Positions 1-5,154 of a stretch of 5,154 nt of DNA are shown here, piece after piece. The stretch is from Rhodospirillaceae bacterium (GTDB lineage Bacteria > Pseudomonadota > Alphaproteobacteria > Rhodospirillales > Magnetospirillaceae). Under the pieces are notes generated by a model. It was not told the origin of the DNA. It did not search any database and saw only the letters and a program-made list of their open reading frames with translations. Made by a program: the position numbers and the translations under genes. How positions within the stretch are numbered: position 1 is the stretch's first letter; each line of letters begins with the position of its first letter. The stretch is taken from positions 1 through 5,154 of the forward strand of contig DUZC01000189.1 in the NCBI GenBank assembly GCA_013349735.1, read 5' to 3'.

Positions 1-968
1 GTGGCACCATTGGCCAGCGGGCCATAGACGATATAGCTGTGCCCGGTGACCCAGCCAACGTCGGCAGTACACCAGTAAATATCGCCGTCATGGTAATCGA
101 AGACATATTGATGGGTCAGCGAAGCATAAACCAGATAACCGCCCATGGTGTGCAAAACGCCCTTGGGCTTGCCGGTCGAACCCGAAGTGTAAAGAATAAA
201 CAGCGGGTCTTCGGCGTTCAATTCGGCGGCCTTATGGGTAGGCGCCGCCTTGGCTACCAGATCGTGATACCAATGATCGCGACCGGCAACCATATTGATC
301 GGGCTGCCGGTTCGTTTAATCACGATCACCGATTTAATGCTGGGGCAGCTTTCCAGAGCCTTGTCGCAGTTGACTTTAAGCGGGACTTTACGTCCGCCGC
401 GCAAACCTTCGTCCGCCGTAATTAACATCGAGGAGTCGCAATCCTGAATACGACCCCCCAGGCTGTCAGGCGAGAAACCGCCAAAGACCACGGAATGGAT
501 CGCACCGATACGGGCGCAGGCCAGCATGGCCACGGCAGCCTCGGGGATCATCGGCATATAAATCGTGATGCGGTCACCCTTTTTGGCGCCCAGGCTTTCC
601 ATGGCATTGGCCAGGCGGCATACCCGCTCATGCAGGTCCCGATAGGTGATATGGGCTGATTCGTTCGGGTCGTCCCCTTCCCAAATAATAGCCGTTTGAT
701 CCCCGCGCTTGGCCAAATGGCGATCAAGACAATTGGCGGCGACATTCAAAGTGCCATCTTCAAACCATTTTATATGAACATTTCCGCTGAAGGAAACGTC
801 CTTGACCTTGGTGAAGGGCTTAATCCAGTCAATGCGCTTGGCTTGCTCGGCCCAAAAGGCTTCTGGTTCTTTGACTGAGCGCTCATACCACGCTTTACGG
901 GTTTTTTCGTCGATCAGCGCGGACTTAGCAAAGTCAGCGGGCACAGCGAAGATTTGATCATCACTCAT
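1..968 (-). CDS. acs: Acetyl-CoA synthetase (AMP-forming), N-terminal half, cut by left window edge
   Basis: Cytosolic enzyme that activates acetate with ATP and CoA to acetyl-CoA through an acetyl-AMP intermediate. The visible 322 codons follow the family closely. The N-terminal acetyl-CoA synthetase domain includes FWAEQAKRIDWIKPF (38-52) and WFEDGTLNVAANCLDRHL (68-85). Next comes the AMP-binding domain, with IYMPMIPEAAVAMLACARIGA (from 136), GLRGGRKVPLK (188-198, whose arginines match the CoA-contacting Arg pair known from Salmonella Acs), and the ATP/P-loop signature YTSGSTGKPKG (260-270). The frame is open to the edge. The family is about 650 residues, so the C-terminal half, including the acetylatable catalytic lysine, lies outside. 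I chose the ATG at 968 because an AGGGAG site lies 12 bases upstream. Two in-frame ATGs at 998 and 1001 would place that site inside the coding region. It follows the Rieske gene after 185 bases, probably as a separate transcript. Identity is very secure; the exact start is less so. Confidence 0.97.
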   Translation of the reverse strand, partial: MSDDQIFAVPADFAKSALIDEKTRKAWYERSVKEPEAFWAEQAKRIDWIKPFTKVKDVSFSGNVHIKWFEDGTLNVAANCLDRHLAKRGDQTAIIWEGDDPNESAHITYRDLHERVCRLANAMESLGAKKGDRITIYMPMIPEAAVAMLACARIGAIHSVVFGGFSPDSLGGRIQDCDSSMLITADEGLRGGRKVPLKVNCDKALESCPSIKSVIVIKRTGSPINMVAGRDHWYHDLVAKAAPTHKAAELNAEDPLFILYTSGSTGKPKGVLHTMGGYLVYASLTHQYVFDYHDGDIYWCTADVGWVTGHSYIVYGPLANGA

Positions 969-980
969 GATTGGTGTTTG

Positions 981-986
981 CTCCCT
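981..986 (-). promoter_or_regulatory. Shine-Dalgarno of acs
   Basis: On the minus strand AGGGAG precedes the ATG at 968 by 12 bases, a long but usable spacing. It decides between this start and the in-frame ATGs at 998 and 1001, which lie upstream of the site. Confidence 0.5.
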
Positions 987-1051
987 TCTTGGTCTCATCA
1001 TGCCGTCGGTTGCATTCGCTTTGGCTTTTCTCGCCGGCGGTTTGGCGGGGA

Positions 1052-1080
1052 ATTATGGTCAAAGAATGTCTTTCAAACAA
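1052..1080 (-). promoter_or_regulatory. Candidate sigma70-type promoter for acs
   Basis: Read on the minus strand, TTGTTT (1080-1075) and CATAAT (1057-1052) are separated by 17 bases. The -10 box matches TATAAT at 5 of 6 positions; the -35 box matches TTGACA only at its first three. Transcription would begin near 1045, giving a leader of roughly 75 bases. The spacer holds a short inverted repeat (AAAGA, three bases, TCTTT at 1061-1073) that could be an operator or chance. This is pattern matching only; Acs promoters in proteobacteria are often regulated by carbon status, but no specific regulator site is recognisable here. Confidence 0.3.
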
Positions 1081-1099
1081 GCCCACCGAGAGGCGTAAA

Positions 1100-1137
1100 G
1101 GCAAGATTTTGAAATATTTTGCCGCTCTAAGGAGAGC
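1100..1137 (-). other. Two small inverted repeats downstream of the Rieske gene
   Basis: Two adjacent potential hairpins lie 17 to 54 bases past the Rieske stop. The first met by transcription (1137-1124) has a perfect 5-base stem GCTCT/AGAGC around a CCTT loop. The second (1123-1100) has 8-base arms GGCAAAAT/ATCTTGCC with one mismatch and an A/T-rich loop. Neither is followed by a run of T on the minus strand, so this is not a clear intrinsic terminator. It may mark a weak transcript end or RNA-processing structure between the operon and acs. The rest of the 969-1153 gap shows only the acs leader and promoter candidate. Confidence 0.2.
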
Positions 1138-1153
1138 AGATCTATATCTATTA

Positions 1154-1480
1154 CTATTTAAGGATGACAACCCCATCCCGTAGTTCAATAGCTACCGAAG
1201 TTAAAGATTTTCCAGCACATGGCCCGCTAAGACAGAAGCCGTCCTCGATTCGAAAGAGGGCGCCATGATTGCTGCAAAGGATAAATTCGGCAGTTCTATC
1301 AAGAAAATTTCTATCAGGTCCGTTTAACGGCGCCCCGATATGAGGACAATTGTTCAGATAGCCGAACACCTGATGGCCCTGACGAATTAACAGAATGGCC
1401 TGGAACGCGCCGTTCATGTCCGCGACAAAGGCACCACTGCCGGGATCCGACAGATCGTCAAGGCGGCAAAGCTCTTTCAT
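1154..1480 (-). CDS. Small soluble Rieske [2Fe-2S] ferredoxin-like protein
   Basis: A 108-residue protein made almost entirely of a Rieske fold, expected to carry a two-iron, two-sulfur cluster and move electrons in the cytosol; the partner is unknown. The ligand motifs are CPHIGAPL (Cys45, His47) and CSNHGALF (Cys69, His72). Neither loop has the extra disulfide cysteine of bc1-type Rieske proteins, and there is no signal peptide or membrane helix, which fits a ferredoxin-type or NirD-like small Rieske protein. A further cysteine pair (Cys83, Cys88) follows in GFCLSGPCAG. The ATG at 1480 is preferred over an in-frame ATG at 1519 because it overlaps the EVE stop as ATGA, and because MKELCRLDDL starts just before the domain. 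No good SD is visible, so translation probably depends on coupling to the EVE gene. The frame ends in TAG TAA TAG, three consecutive stops. The family call is secure; the function is not known. Confidence 0.9.
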   Translation of the reverse strand: MKELCRLDDLSDPGSGAFVADMNGAFQAILLIRQGHQVFGYLNNCPHIGAPLNGPDRNFLDRTAEFILCSNHGALFRIEDGFCLSGPCAGKSLTSVAIELRDGVVILK

Positions 1481-1896
1481 GACCCGTCGATGCCGCCCAA
1501 GGCACAAATTCTGTGCCAAGCTTCCGCATCCACAGGCATCACGGACAGCCTTGATTGTCGGACCAGGGCCAAATGGCTGAGGGCCGGATCAGCCTTGATC
1601 TGGTCCAGTCCAACGGGTTGACGCAGAGGGCAGAGCGCGCGGAGGTCAACCATGCCAAAGCGTCCGGTCGGATCGCTGGGATCAGGATAATATTCGCGCA
1701 CAACTTCGACCACCCCGACAATCTGACGCTGATTAACCGAATGATAGAAAAAACACCGGTCACCGGCTTGCATGGCTTTCAGATTATTGGCGGCTTGGAA
1801 ATTGCGTACGCCGTCCCAGTGGGTAATGACGCTTTTGACCTGGTCTTCCCATGACCAGTGGCCCGGTTCGGATTTGACCAGCCAAAAGGCCGTCAC
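1477..1896 (-). CDS. EVE-domain protein (PUA-like fold, thymocyte nuclear protein 1 type)
   Basis: A 139-residue protein covering a complete EVE domain, the usual size for stand-alone bacterial members. Visible signatures are WLVKSEP near the N-terminus (5-11), WDGVRNFQAANNL (27-39), FFYHS (49-53) and RQSRLSVMPV (113-122). EVE domains belong to the PUA/ASCH/YTH-like group. Family members are proposed to bind modified bases in DNA or RNA in an aromatic pocket; eukaryotic THYN1 is a homologue. No enzymatic role is established for this type. The start is GTG at 1896, overlapping the YciI stop by four bases (GTGA), with AAAGG seven bases upstream as a plausible SD. It lies between the YciI and Rieske genes, overlapping both. 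A link to RNA modification (tsaD lies upstream) is tempting but unsupported. The family call is firm; the biological role is unknown. Confidence 0.93.
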   Translation of the reverse strand: MTAFWLVKSEPGHWSWEDQVKSVITHWDGVRNFQAANNLKAMQAGDRCFFYHSVNQRQIVGVVEVVREYYPDPSDPTGRFGMVDLRALCPLRQPVGLDQIKADPALSHLALVRQSRLSVMPVDAEAWHRICALGGIDGS

Positions 1897-2171
1897 GGCA
1901 AAGCCTTTCGGTAGGGACGAATAATGAGCGCCTCAAATAGCCCGGCCTTGACATAGGGATCGCTGGCGAAATGGGTCTCGACCGCAGCACGATCAGGGAA
2001 GTCGACGATGAAAACACTGCCGGTCATGCCTTGACCGTCCTCGGTCAAGGTTGGTCCGGCGATGATTATCTTGTCGATATTGGCTTTGGCATATTCAAGG
2101 TGGGCAGCGCGATTAGCCAGTCGGAGCGCCTGGGAATCGGGTTTGTCGATGCAATGAACGAAGTATAACAT
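1893..2171 (-). CDS. YciI-family protein (dimeric alpha-beta barrel)
   Basis: A 92-residue, full-length YciI-like protein, a small cytosolic ferredoxin-like fold that normally dimerises. Its strand-helix pattern matches the family: MLYFVHCIDKPDS at the start, RAAHLEYAK (21-29) with the conserved His24 often proposed as catalytic, AGPTLTEDGQGMTGSVFIVD (38-57), and the DPYVKAGLF segment (71-79) typical of the C-terminal half. Family members are suggested to be small enzymes, and some relatives act in dechlorination or catabolic pathways, but no substrate can be inferred here. The ATG at 2171 has a strong AAGGAG at seven bases, and that site overlaps the gpsA stop. The 3' end overlaps the EVE start. 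Family assignment is confident; role is unknown. Confidence 0.92.
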   Translation of the reverse strand: MLYFVHCIDKPDSQALRLANRAAHLEYAKANIDKIIIAGPTLTEDGQGMTGSVFIVDFPDRAAVETHFASDPYVKAGLFEALIIRPYRKALP

Positions 2172-2178
2172 CTGTTCT

Positions 2179-2184
2179 CTCCTT
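2179..2184 (-). promoter_or_regulatory. Shine-Dalgarno of the YciI gene, overlapping the gpsA stop
   Basis: On the minus strand TAAGGAG combines the gpsA stop codon (2185-2183) with an AAGGAG site seven bases before the YciI ATG. Ribosomes ending gpsA are released right at the next initiation site, which supports cotranscription and coupled translation. Confidence 0.8.
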
Positions 2185-3199
2185 AGGTTACGCGTGCGCC
2201 AGGGCGGCCAAAGCCTAACTCAGCCGTAAAGGGCCGTGCCAAAAGACCTTCAATGGTTTGATCGATATCGGCCCCATCATGCAATAATCCTTTAACGGCG
2301 GACGCTATCGGCATTTCGATGGACATCTTTTCGGCGAGACCTACCACCGAAGCGGCGCTGGCCACGCCCTCGGTCACCGAACGCCGGGTCGCCAGCACCG
2401 CGGCCAGGGATTGGCCCTGACCCAGAGCATATCCCAAGGAATAATTGCGCGACTGGGGGGAGGATGCCGTCAGAATCAGATCTCCCAGGCCGGAAAGGCC
2501 CATGCAGGTGACGGCACGGCCCCCCTTGGCAACGGCCAAGCGGGTCAGTTCGGCGAGCCCTCGGGTGATCAGCGCCGCGCGGGCATTGTCGCCCAGCCCC
2601 CGGCCCTCAACGACACCGCAGGCGATGGCCAAGACGTTTTTCACCGCGCCGCCCAATTCGGCGCCGATGACATCATCGGTCAGATAAGGGCGAAAGCTTG
2701 CGGTGCCAATAGCCCGCACCAGGCGATGCCCCATCTCGGTATCGCTCGCGGCCAGGGTGATGGCCGTCGGCAGGCCCGAGGCCACTTCGATGGCGAAGGT
2801 TGGGCCCGACAGAACCGCCAGGGCGGCCTGCGGTAATTCTTCGGCGACAACCTCGCTCATCGTCCGCAAACTGCCGGTTTCAATACCCTTGGCACAGATA
2901 ACGGCAGGTCGCCCCTCAGGCCAGTGGGGCCTTAGCCTTCGGCAAAGGGCGCGCAGGAATTGCGCCGGCGTCACCAAGAGCAAGGCGTCGGCATCGGCGG
3001 TTAAAGCCAGATCGGTGACAGCCGTCACCCCATTTAAAAGAATATCAGGTAAAAACAGGGGGTTGCGGCCATTGGCGGCGATGCCGGCCGCAACTTCAGG
3101 TTCGTGGGCCCAAAGCAGGACGCTTCGCCCTGCGCGGCTTAAGGTGGCGGCAAGTGCGGTACCCCAGGCGCCGGCGCCGATGACGGCGATTTTTTCCAT
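2183..3199 (-). CDS. gpsA: Glycerol-3-phosphate dehydrogenase [NAD(P)+]
   Basis: Cytosolic enzyme that reduces dihydroxyacetone phosphate to sn-glycerol 3-phosphate, the backbone for phospholipid synthesis. At 338 residues it matches the family (E. coli about 339). The N-terminal Rossmann domain opens with the dinucleotide motif IGAGAWGTALA (7-17). It continues with VTPAQFLR (76-83), CAKGIE (102-107) and LSGPTFAIEVA (130-140). The C-terminal substrate domain has GAELGGAVKNVLAIACG (179-195) with the catalytic lysine at 187, then GLGDNARAALITRGLAE (201-217) and GLSGLGDLILT (234-244). The ATG at 3199 is preferred because GGAG lies eight bases upstream and the Rossmann strand starts at once. An in-frame ATG at 3250 would add 17 residues unlike the family. 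It sits 67 bases after tsaD and 11 bases before YciI. No key residue is missing. Confidence 0.98.
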   Translation of the reverse strand: MEKIAVIGAGAWGTALAATLSRAGRSVLLWAHEPEVAAGIAANGRNPLFLPDILLNGVTAVTDLALTADADALLLVTPAQFLRALCRRLRPHWPEGRPAVICAKGIETGSLRTMSEVVAEELPQAALAVLSGPTFAIEVASGLPTAITLAASDTEMGHRLVRAIGTASFRPYLTDDVIGAELGGAVKNVLAIACGVVEGRGLGDNARAALITRGLAELTRLAVAKGGRAVTCMGLSGLGDLILTASSPQSRNYSLGYALGQGQSLAAVLATRRSVTEGVASAASVVGLAEKMSIEMPIASAVKGLLHDGADIDQTIEGLLARPFTAELGFGRPGARVT

Positions 3200-3207
3200 G
3201 ACTGTTT

Positions 3208-3211
3208 CTCC
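3208..3211 (-). promoter_or_regulatory. Shine-Dalgarno of gpsA
   Basis: GGAG on the minus strand, eight bases before the ATG at 3199. It supports this start over the in-frame ATG at 3250. The 67-base gap upstream shows no clear promoter or terminator, so gpsA is probably read from the tsaD transcript. Confidence 0.7.
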
Positions 3212-3266
3212 GCTTGCCTTCCTTATGCCCGGGCCGGCTTGTTTGGGCAACCCTGTTCCCGGATTA

Positions 3267-4319
3267 TCAGGCTTTTATGCCAGCCCCCGGCAATCGTTCC
3301 GCTTGCGAATCAAGCGGCCAGCGGGGTCGGGGCGCAAAATCCAAAGGATCACTATTTCCGCTTTGCAGACGCTCTAACCCGGCCCAGGCGATCATGGCCG
3401 CATTATCGGTGCAGAGGCGCAACGGCGGTGCCGTCAGCGTAAATCCCCCTTGGTCGGCAGTTTGCCGCAAGGTTTCACGCAACAAGCTGTTGGCCGCGAC
3501 ACCGCCGGCTACCACCAATTGGCGGCAGCCAGGATGGCGCTCTTCAAACAATTCCAAGGCCCGCTTGGTCCGATCGGCGATCGCCTCGCTGACGGCCATC
3601 TGAAAGCTGGCGGCCATGTCGGCTTTGTCCTGATCCGTAAGCTGACCCAGCTCCCGGACCAACAAACGCACTGCGTTCTTCAAGCCTGAGAAAGAAAAAT
3701 CACAGCTTGGACGCCCCTTCATCGGTCGTGGCAGGGGAAACCGACAGGGGTTTCCCAAACGGGCGGCTTGTTCCACGGCTGGTCCACCGGGGTAACCAAG
3801 ATCCAGTAATTTCGCGACTTTATCGAAGGCCTCGCCGGCGGCGTCGTCAACCGTGGCGCCGAGGCGGCGGTAGGCTCCGGGCCCTTCTACCGACAAAAGC
3901 TGGCAATGGCCACCCGAGACGAGCAAAAGCAGATAAGGGAAGTCTATGCCTGGCGACAATCTGGCCGACAGCGCATGTCCTTCCAGATGATTGACCGCTA
4001 AAAAGGGCTTTTCCATGACCAAGGCAAGGGCCTTGGCCGTGGTTGCTCCCACCATCAGACCGCCGATCAATCCCGGGCCGGCGCTGGCGGCGAAGGCCGC
4101 CATATCCTGAAGCCGATGGCCGGATTGACGCAGAGCTTCGCTAATCAGACCATCGAGGTGATCCAGATGCGCCCGCGCCGCGATCTCGGGAACGACACCG
4201 CCATAGGCGCGATGTTCAGAAATTTGCGATAAAATCACGTCGGCCAGGATGGTTCGGTCGTCCCGAACCACCGCGGCGGCGGTCTCATCACAACTGGTTT
4301 CTATGCCGAGCACTAACAT
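3267..4319 (-). CDS. tsaD: tRNA N6-threonylcarbamoyltransferase catalytic subunit (t6A37 synthesis)
   Basis: TsaD (older names Gcp, YgjD) transfers the threonylcarbamoyl group from threonylcarbamoyl-AMP to A37 of tRNAs reading ANN codons, acting in the cytosol with TsaB and TsaE. At 350 residues it is of normal length. It starts with the ASKHA-fold signature MLVLGIETSCDETAAAVV. The metal-binding HxxxH is NHLEGHAL with His111 and His115. LLLVSGGHCQLL (131-142), GATVDDAAGEAFDKVAKLLD (154-173), YPGGPAVE (176-183), CDFSFSGLKNAV (206-217) and VVAGGVAANSLL (269-280) follow, and TDNAAMIAW (304-312) holds the conserved metal-site aspartate, Asp305. The ATG at 4319 is the family start; the only SD-like site is AGAGGG at 12 bases, so initiation may be modest. 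It heads the minus-strand unit and diverges from hemC. tsaB and tsaE are not in the window. Confidence 0.98.
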   Translation of the reverse strand: MLVLGIETSCDETAAAVVRDDRTILADVILSQISEHRAYGGVVPEIAARAHLDHLDGLISEALRQSGHRLQDMAAFAASAGPGLIGGLMVGATTAKALALVMEKPFLAVNHLEGHALSARLSPGIDFPYLLLLVSGGHCQLLSVEGPGAYRRLGATVDDAAGEAFDKVAKLLDLGYPGGPAVEQAARLGNPCRFPLPRPMKGRPSCDFSFSGLKNAVRLLVRELGQLTDQDKADMAASFQMAVSEAIADRTKRALELFEERHPGCRQLVVAGGVAANSLLRETLRQTADQGGFTLTAPPLRLCTDNAAMIAWAGLERLQSGNSDPLDFAPRPRWPLDSQAERLPGAGIKA

Positions 4320-4336
4320 CTCTTCACATAACCCTC

Positions 4337-4365
4337 TTTCCAGGCGCCGATCCAGCCTCTAAAAC
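4337..4365 (+). promoter_or_regulatory. Candidate hemC promoter in the tsaD/hemC divergent intergenic region
   Basis: TTTCCA (4337-4342) and TAAAAC (4360-4365) are spaced exactly 17 bases apart, each matching 4 of 6 positions of the sigma70 consensus. Transcription would begin at about 4372-4373, on the hemC ATG itself. The whole region between the two start codons is only 53 bases, so any tsaD promoter must overlap it or lie inside hemC; I see no good tsaD promoter. Weak, pattern-only evidence. Confidence 0.25.
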
Positions 4366-4372
4366 ATCACCT

Positions 4373-5154
4373 ATGAGTGAATCAACTTCTCTTCGCATCG
4401 GCACCCGCGGCAGCCCGCTGGCGCTTGCTCAGGCCCACGAGGTGCAAGCCCGCCTTATGGCCGCCCATCCTGATCTGGCCCACCCTGGCGCCATCAGCAT
4501 CGTCGTGATTAAAACCACGGGAGATATGGTGCTGGACCGTACCCTTGCCGAGCTGGGGGGCAAAGGTCTGTTCACCAAAGAAATCGACGAGGCGCAATTG
4601 GCTGGCACAATTGACCTTGCCGTTCATTCGATGAAAGACGTCCCCACAGTTCTGCCGGATGGTCTTTGCCTGCCCTGCATTCTTGAACGGGAAGATACGC
4701 GGGACGCCTTTCTGAGTTTGAAAGCCGTTGGCTTGTCCGACCTTCCCCCAGGTGCCGTGGTCGGCACCGCGTCCTTGCGGCGCGGCGCACAGATTCTCTA
4801 TCGCCGACCGGACCTTAGGGTCGAGCCTTTGCGCGGCAATGTCCAGACGCGACTGCGCAAGCTTGAGGAAGGTGTCGTCGACGCAACTTTGCTGGCGATG
4901 GCCGGTCTGCGCCGGCTTGGCTTGGCGGATCGTGTGGCCTCCGCCCTGTCCACCGAAGATATGCTTCCGGCGGTGGCCCAAGGTGCCATCGGGATCACCT
5001 GTCGCAGCGAGGATCACGCGGCATTGGCTCGTTTGGCGCCCTTGGATCATGCCGAGTCTCATATCCGGGTTCTGGCCGAACGCGCATTTCTTGGAGTTCT
5101 TGATGGCTCCTGCCGGACGCCGATCGCCGGATTAGCCGAACTTGAGGGCGAGAG
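4373..5154 (+). CDS. hemC: Porphobilinogen deaminase (hydroxymethylbilane synthase), cut by right window edge
   Basis: Cytosolic enzyme that joins four porphobilinogen molecules into hydroxymethylbilane, the linear precursor of uroporphyrinogen III and so of heme and related tetrapyrroles. 260 codons are visible of a family of about 310, so the C-terminal end is missing. Signatures: LRIGTRGSPLALAQA (7-21), KGLFTKEID (64-72), DLAVHSMKDVPT (81-92) with catalytic Asp89, VVGTASLRRGAQ (129-140), LRGNVQTRLRKL (153-164) and DGSCRTPIAG (244-253), where Cys247 is the attachment residue for the dipyrromethane cofactor. The ATG at 4373 is the only reasonable start: no ATG, GTG or TTG lies in frame across the intergenic region upstream. 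No purine-rich SD precedes it, which is odd for a housekeeping gene. It diverges from tsaD, an arrangement I recall as common in alphaproteobacteria. Confidence 0.98.
   Translation, partial: MSESTSLRIGTRGSPLALAQAHEVQARLMAAHPDLAHPGAISIVVIKTTGDMVLDRTLAELGGKGLFTKEIDEAQLAGTIDLAVHSMKDVPTVLPDGLCLPCILEREDTRDAFLSLKAVGLSDLPPGAVVGTASLRRGAQILYRRPDLRVEPLRGNVQTRLRKLEEGVVDATLLAMAGLRRLGLADRVASALSTEDMLPAVAQGAIGITCRSEDHAALARLAPLDHAESHIRVLAERAFLGVLDGSCRTPIAGLAELEGE

Noticed and set aside
39..425. A 128-codon plus-strand open frame within acs
   Set aside because: Antisense to the AMP-binding domain of acs, which is clearly the real gene.
1100..1137. Intrinsic terminator after the Rieske gene
   Set aside because: The stems are short or mismatched and no T-run follows on the minus strand, so I list them only as inverted repeats.
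971..1183. A 70-codon plus-strand frame in the Rieske-acs gap
   Set aside because: No SD or domain, antisense to the candidate acs promoter and leader, and its start overlaps the acs translation initiation region.
961..1188. A 75-codon minus-strand frame spanning the Rieske-acs gap and overlapping the acs start
   Set aside because: It starts inside the Rieske 3' end with no SD, has no recognisable motif, and overlaps the acs start out of frame. A leader peptide for acs cannot be excluded but nothing supports it.
2411..2836. A 141-codon plus-strand open frame within gpsA
   Set aside because: Antisense to the conserved catalytic part of gpsA; Gly/Gln/Ala-rich shadow translation.
2703..3377. 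A 224-codon plus-strand open frame across gpsA and the tsaD 3' end
   Set aside because: Antisense shadow of gpsA and tsaD; low-complexity Ala/Arg/Ser-rich translation with no recognisable domain.
4382..5062. A 226-codon open frame on the minus strand opposite hemC
   Set aside because: It lies wholly antisense to hemC, whose translation carries every conserved motif; the antisense protein resembles nothing and reflects codon bias in GC-rich DNA.
1..5154. Mobile element, defence system, CRISPR array or other novel system
   Set aside because: No repeats of array type, no transposase, integrase or toxin-antitoxin genes, and nearly all DNA is occupied by conserved genes in a coherent order. EVE domains are sometimes fused to defence proteins, but this one is stand-alone in a housekeeping setting.

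Overview
The window reads as a piece of ordinary chromosome from an alphaproteobacterium, most likely Rhodospirillales-like. This rests on the protein sequences, a moderately high G+C content, and a gene order I recall from that group (hemC divergent from tsaD-gpsA, then small YciI, EVE and Rieske genes, with acs nearby). The lineage call is inference from memory and was not tested by a database search. I see no transposase, integrase, phage gene, CRISPR array, tRNA or rRNA. All seven genes have intact reading frames.

Layout. Six genes lie on the minus strand, read right to left: tsaD (3267-4319), gpsA (2183-3199), a YciI-family gene (1893-2171), an EVE-domain gene (1477-1896), a small Rieske ferredoxin-like gene (1154-1480), and after a 185-base gap acs (1-968, cut by the left edge). 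On the plus strand hemC starts at 4373 and runs off the right edge. hemC and tsaD diverge from a 52-53-base intergenic region. Coding density is high and no gene-free stretch reaches 300 bases.

Organisation. tsaD to the Rieske gene looks like one transcription unit. gpsA follows tsaD after 67 bases with its own Shine-Dalgarno (SD) site. The YciI SD overlaps the gpsA stop (TAAGGAG). YciI/EVE overlap by GTGA and EVE/Rieske by ATGA. The unit ends in three consecutive in-frame stops (TAG TAA TAG). acs has a proper leader, a candidate promoter and its own SD, so it is probably a separate transcript.

Roles. TsaD makes the t6A modification of ANN-decoding tRNAs. GpsA makes sn-glycerol-3-phosphate for phospholipids. 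HemC makes the linear tetrapyrrole precursor of heme and related pigments. Acs activates acetate to acetyl-CoA. The YciI, EVE and Rieske proteins are recognisable by family but have no firmly assigned role; their translational coupling is the most interesting feature here. I found no convincing new biological system. The findings are modest: the coupled trio, a possible leaderless start for hemC, an extra cysteine pair in the Rieske protein, and the acs leader.
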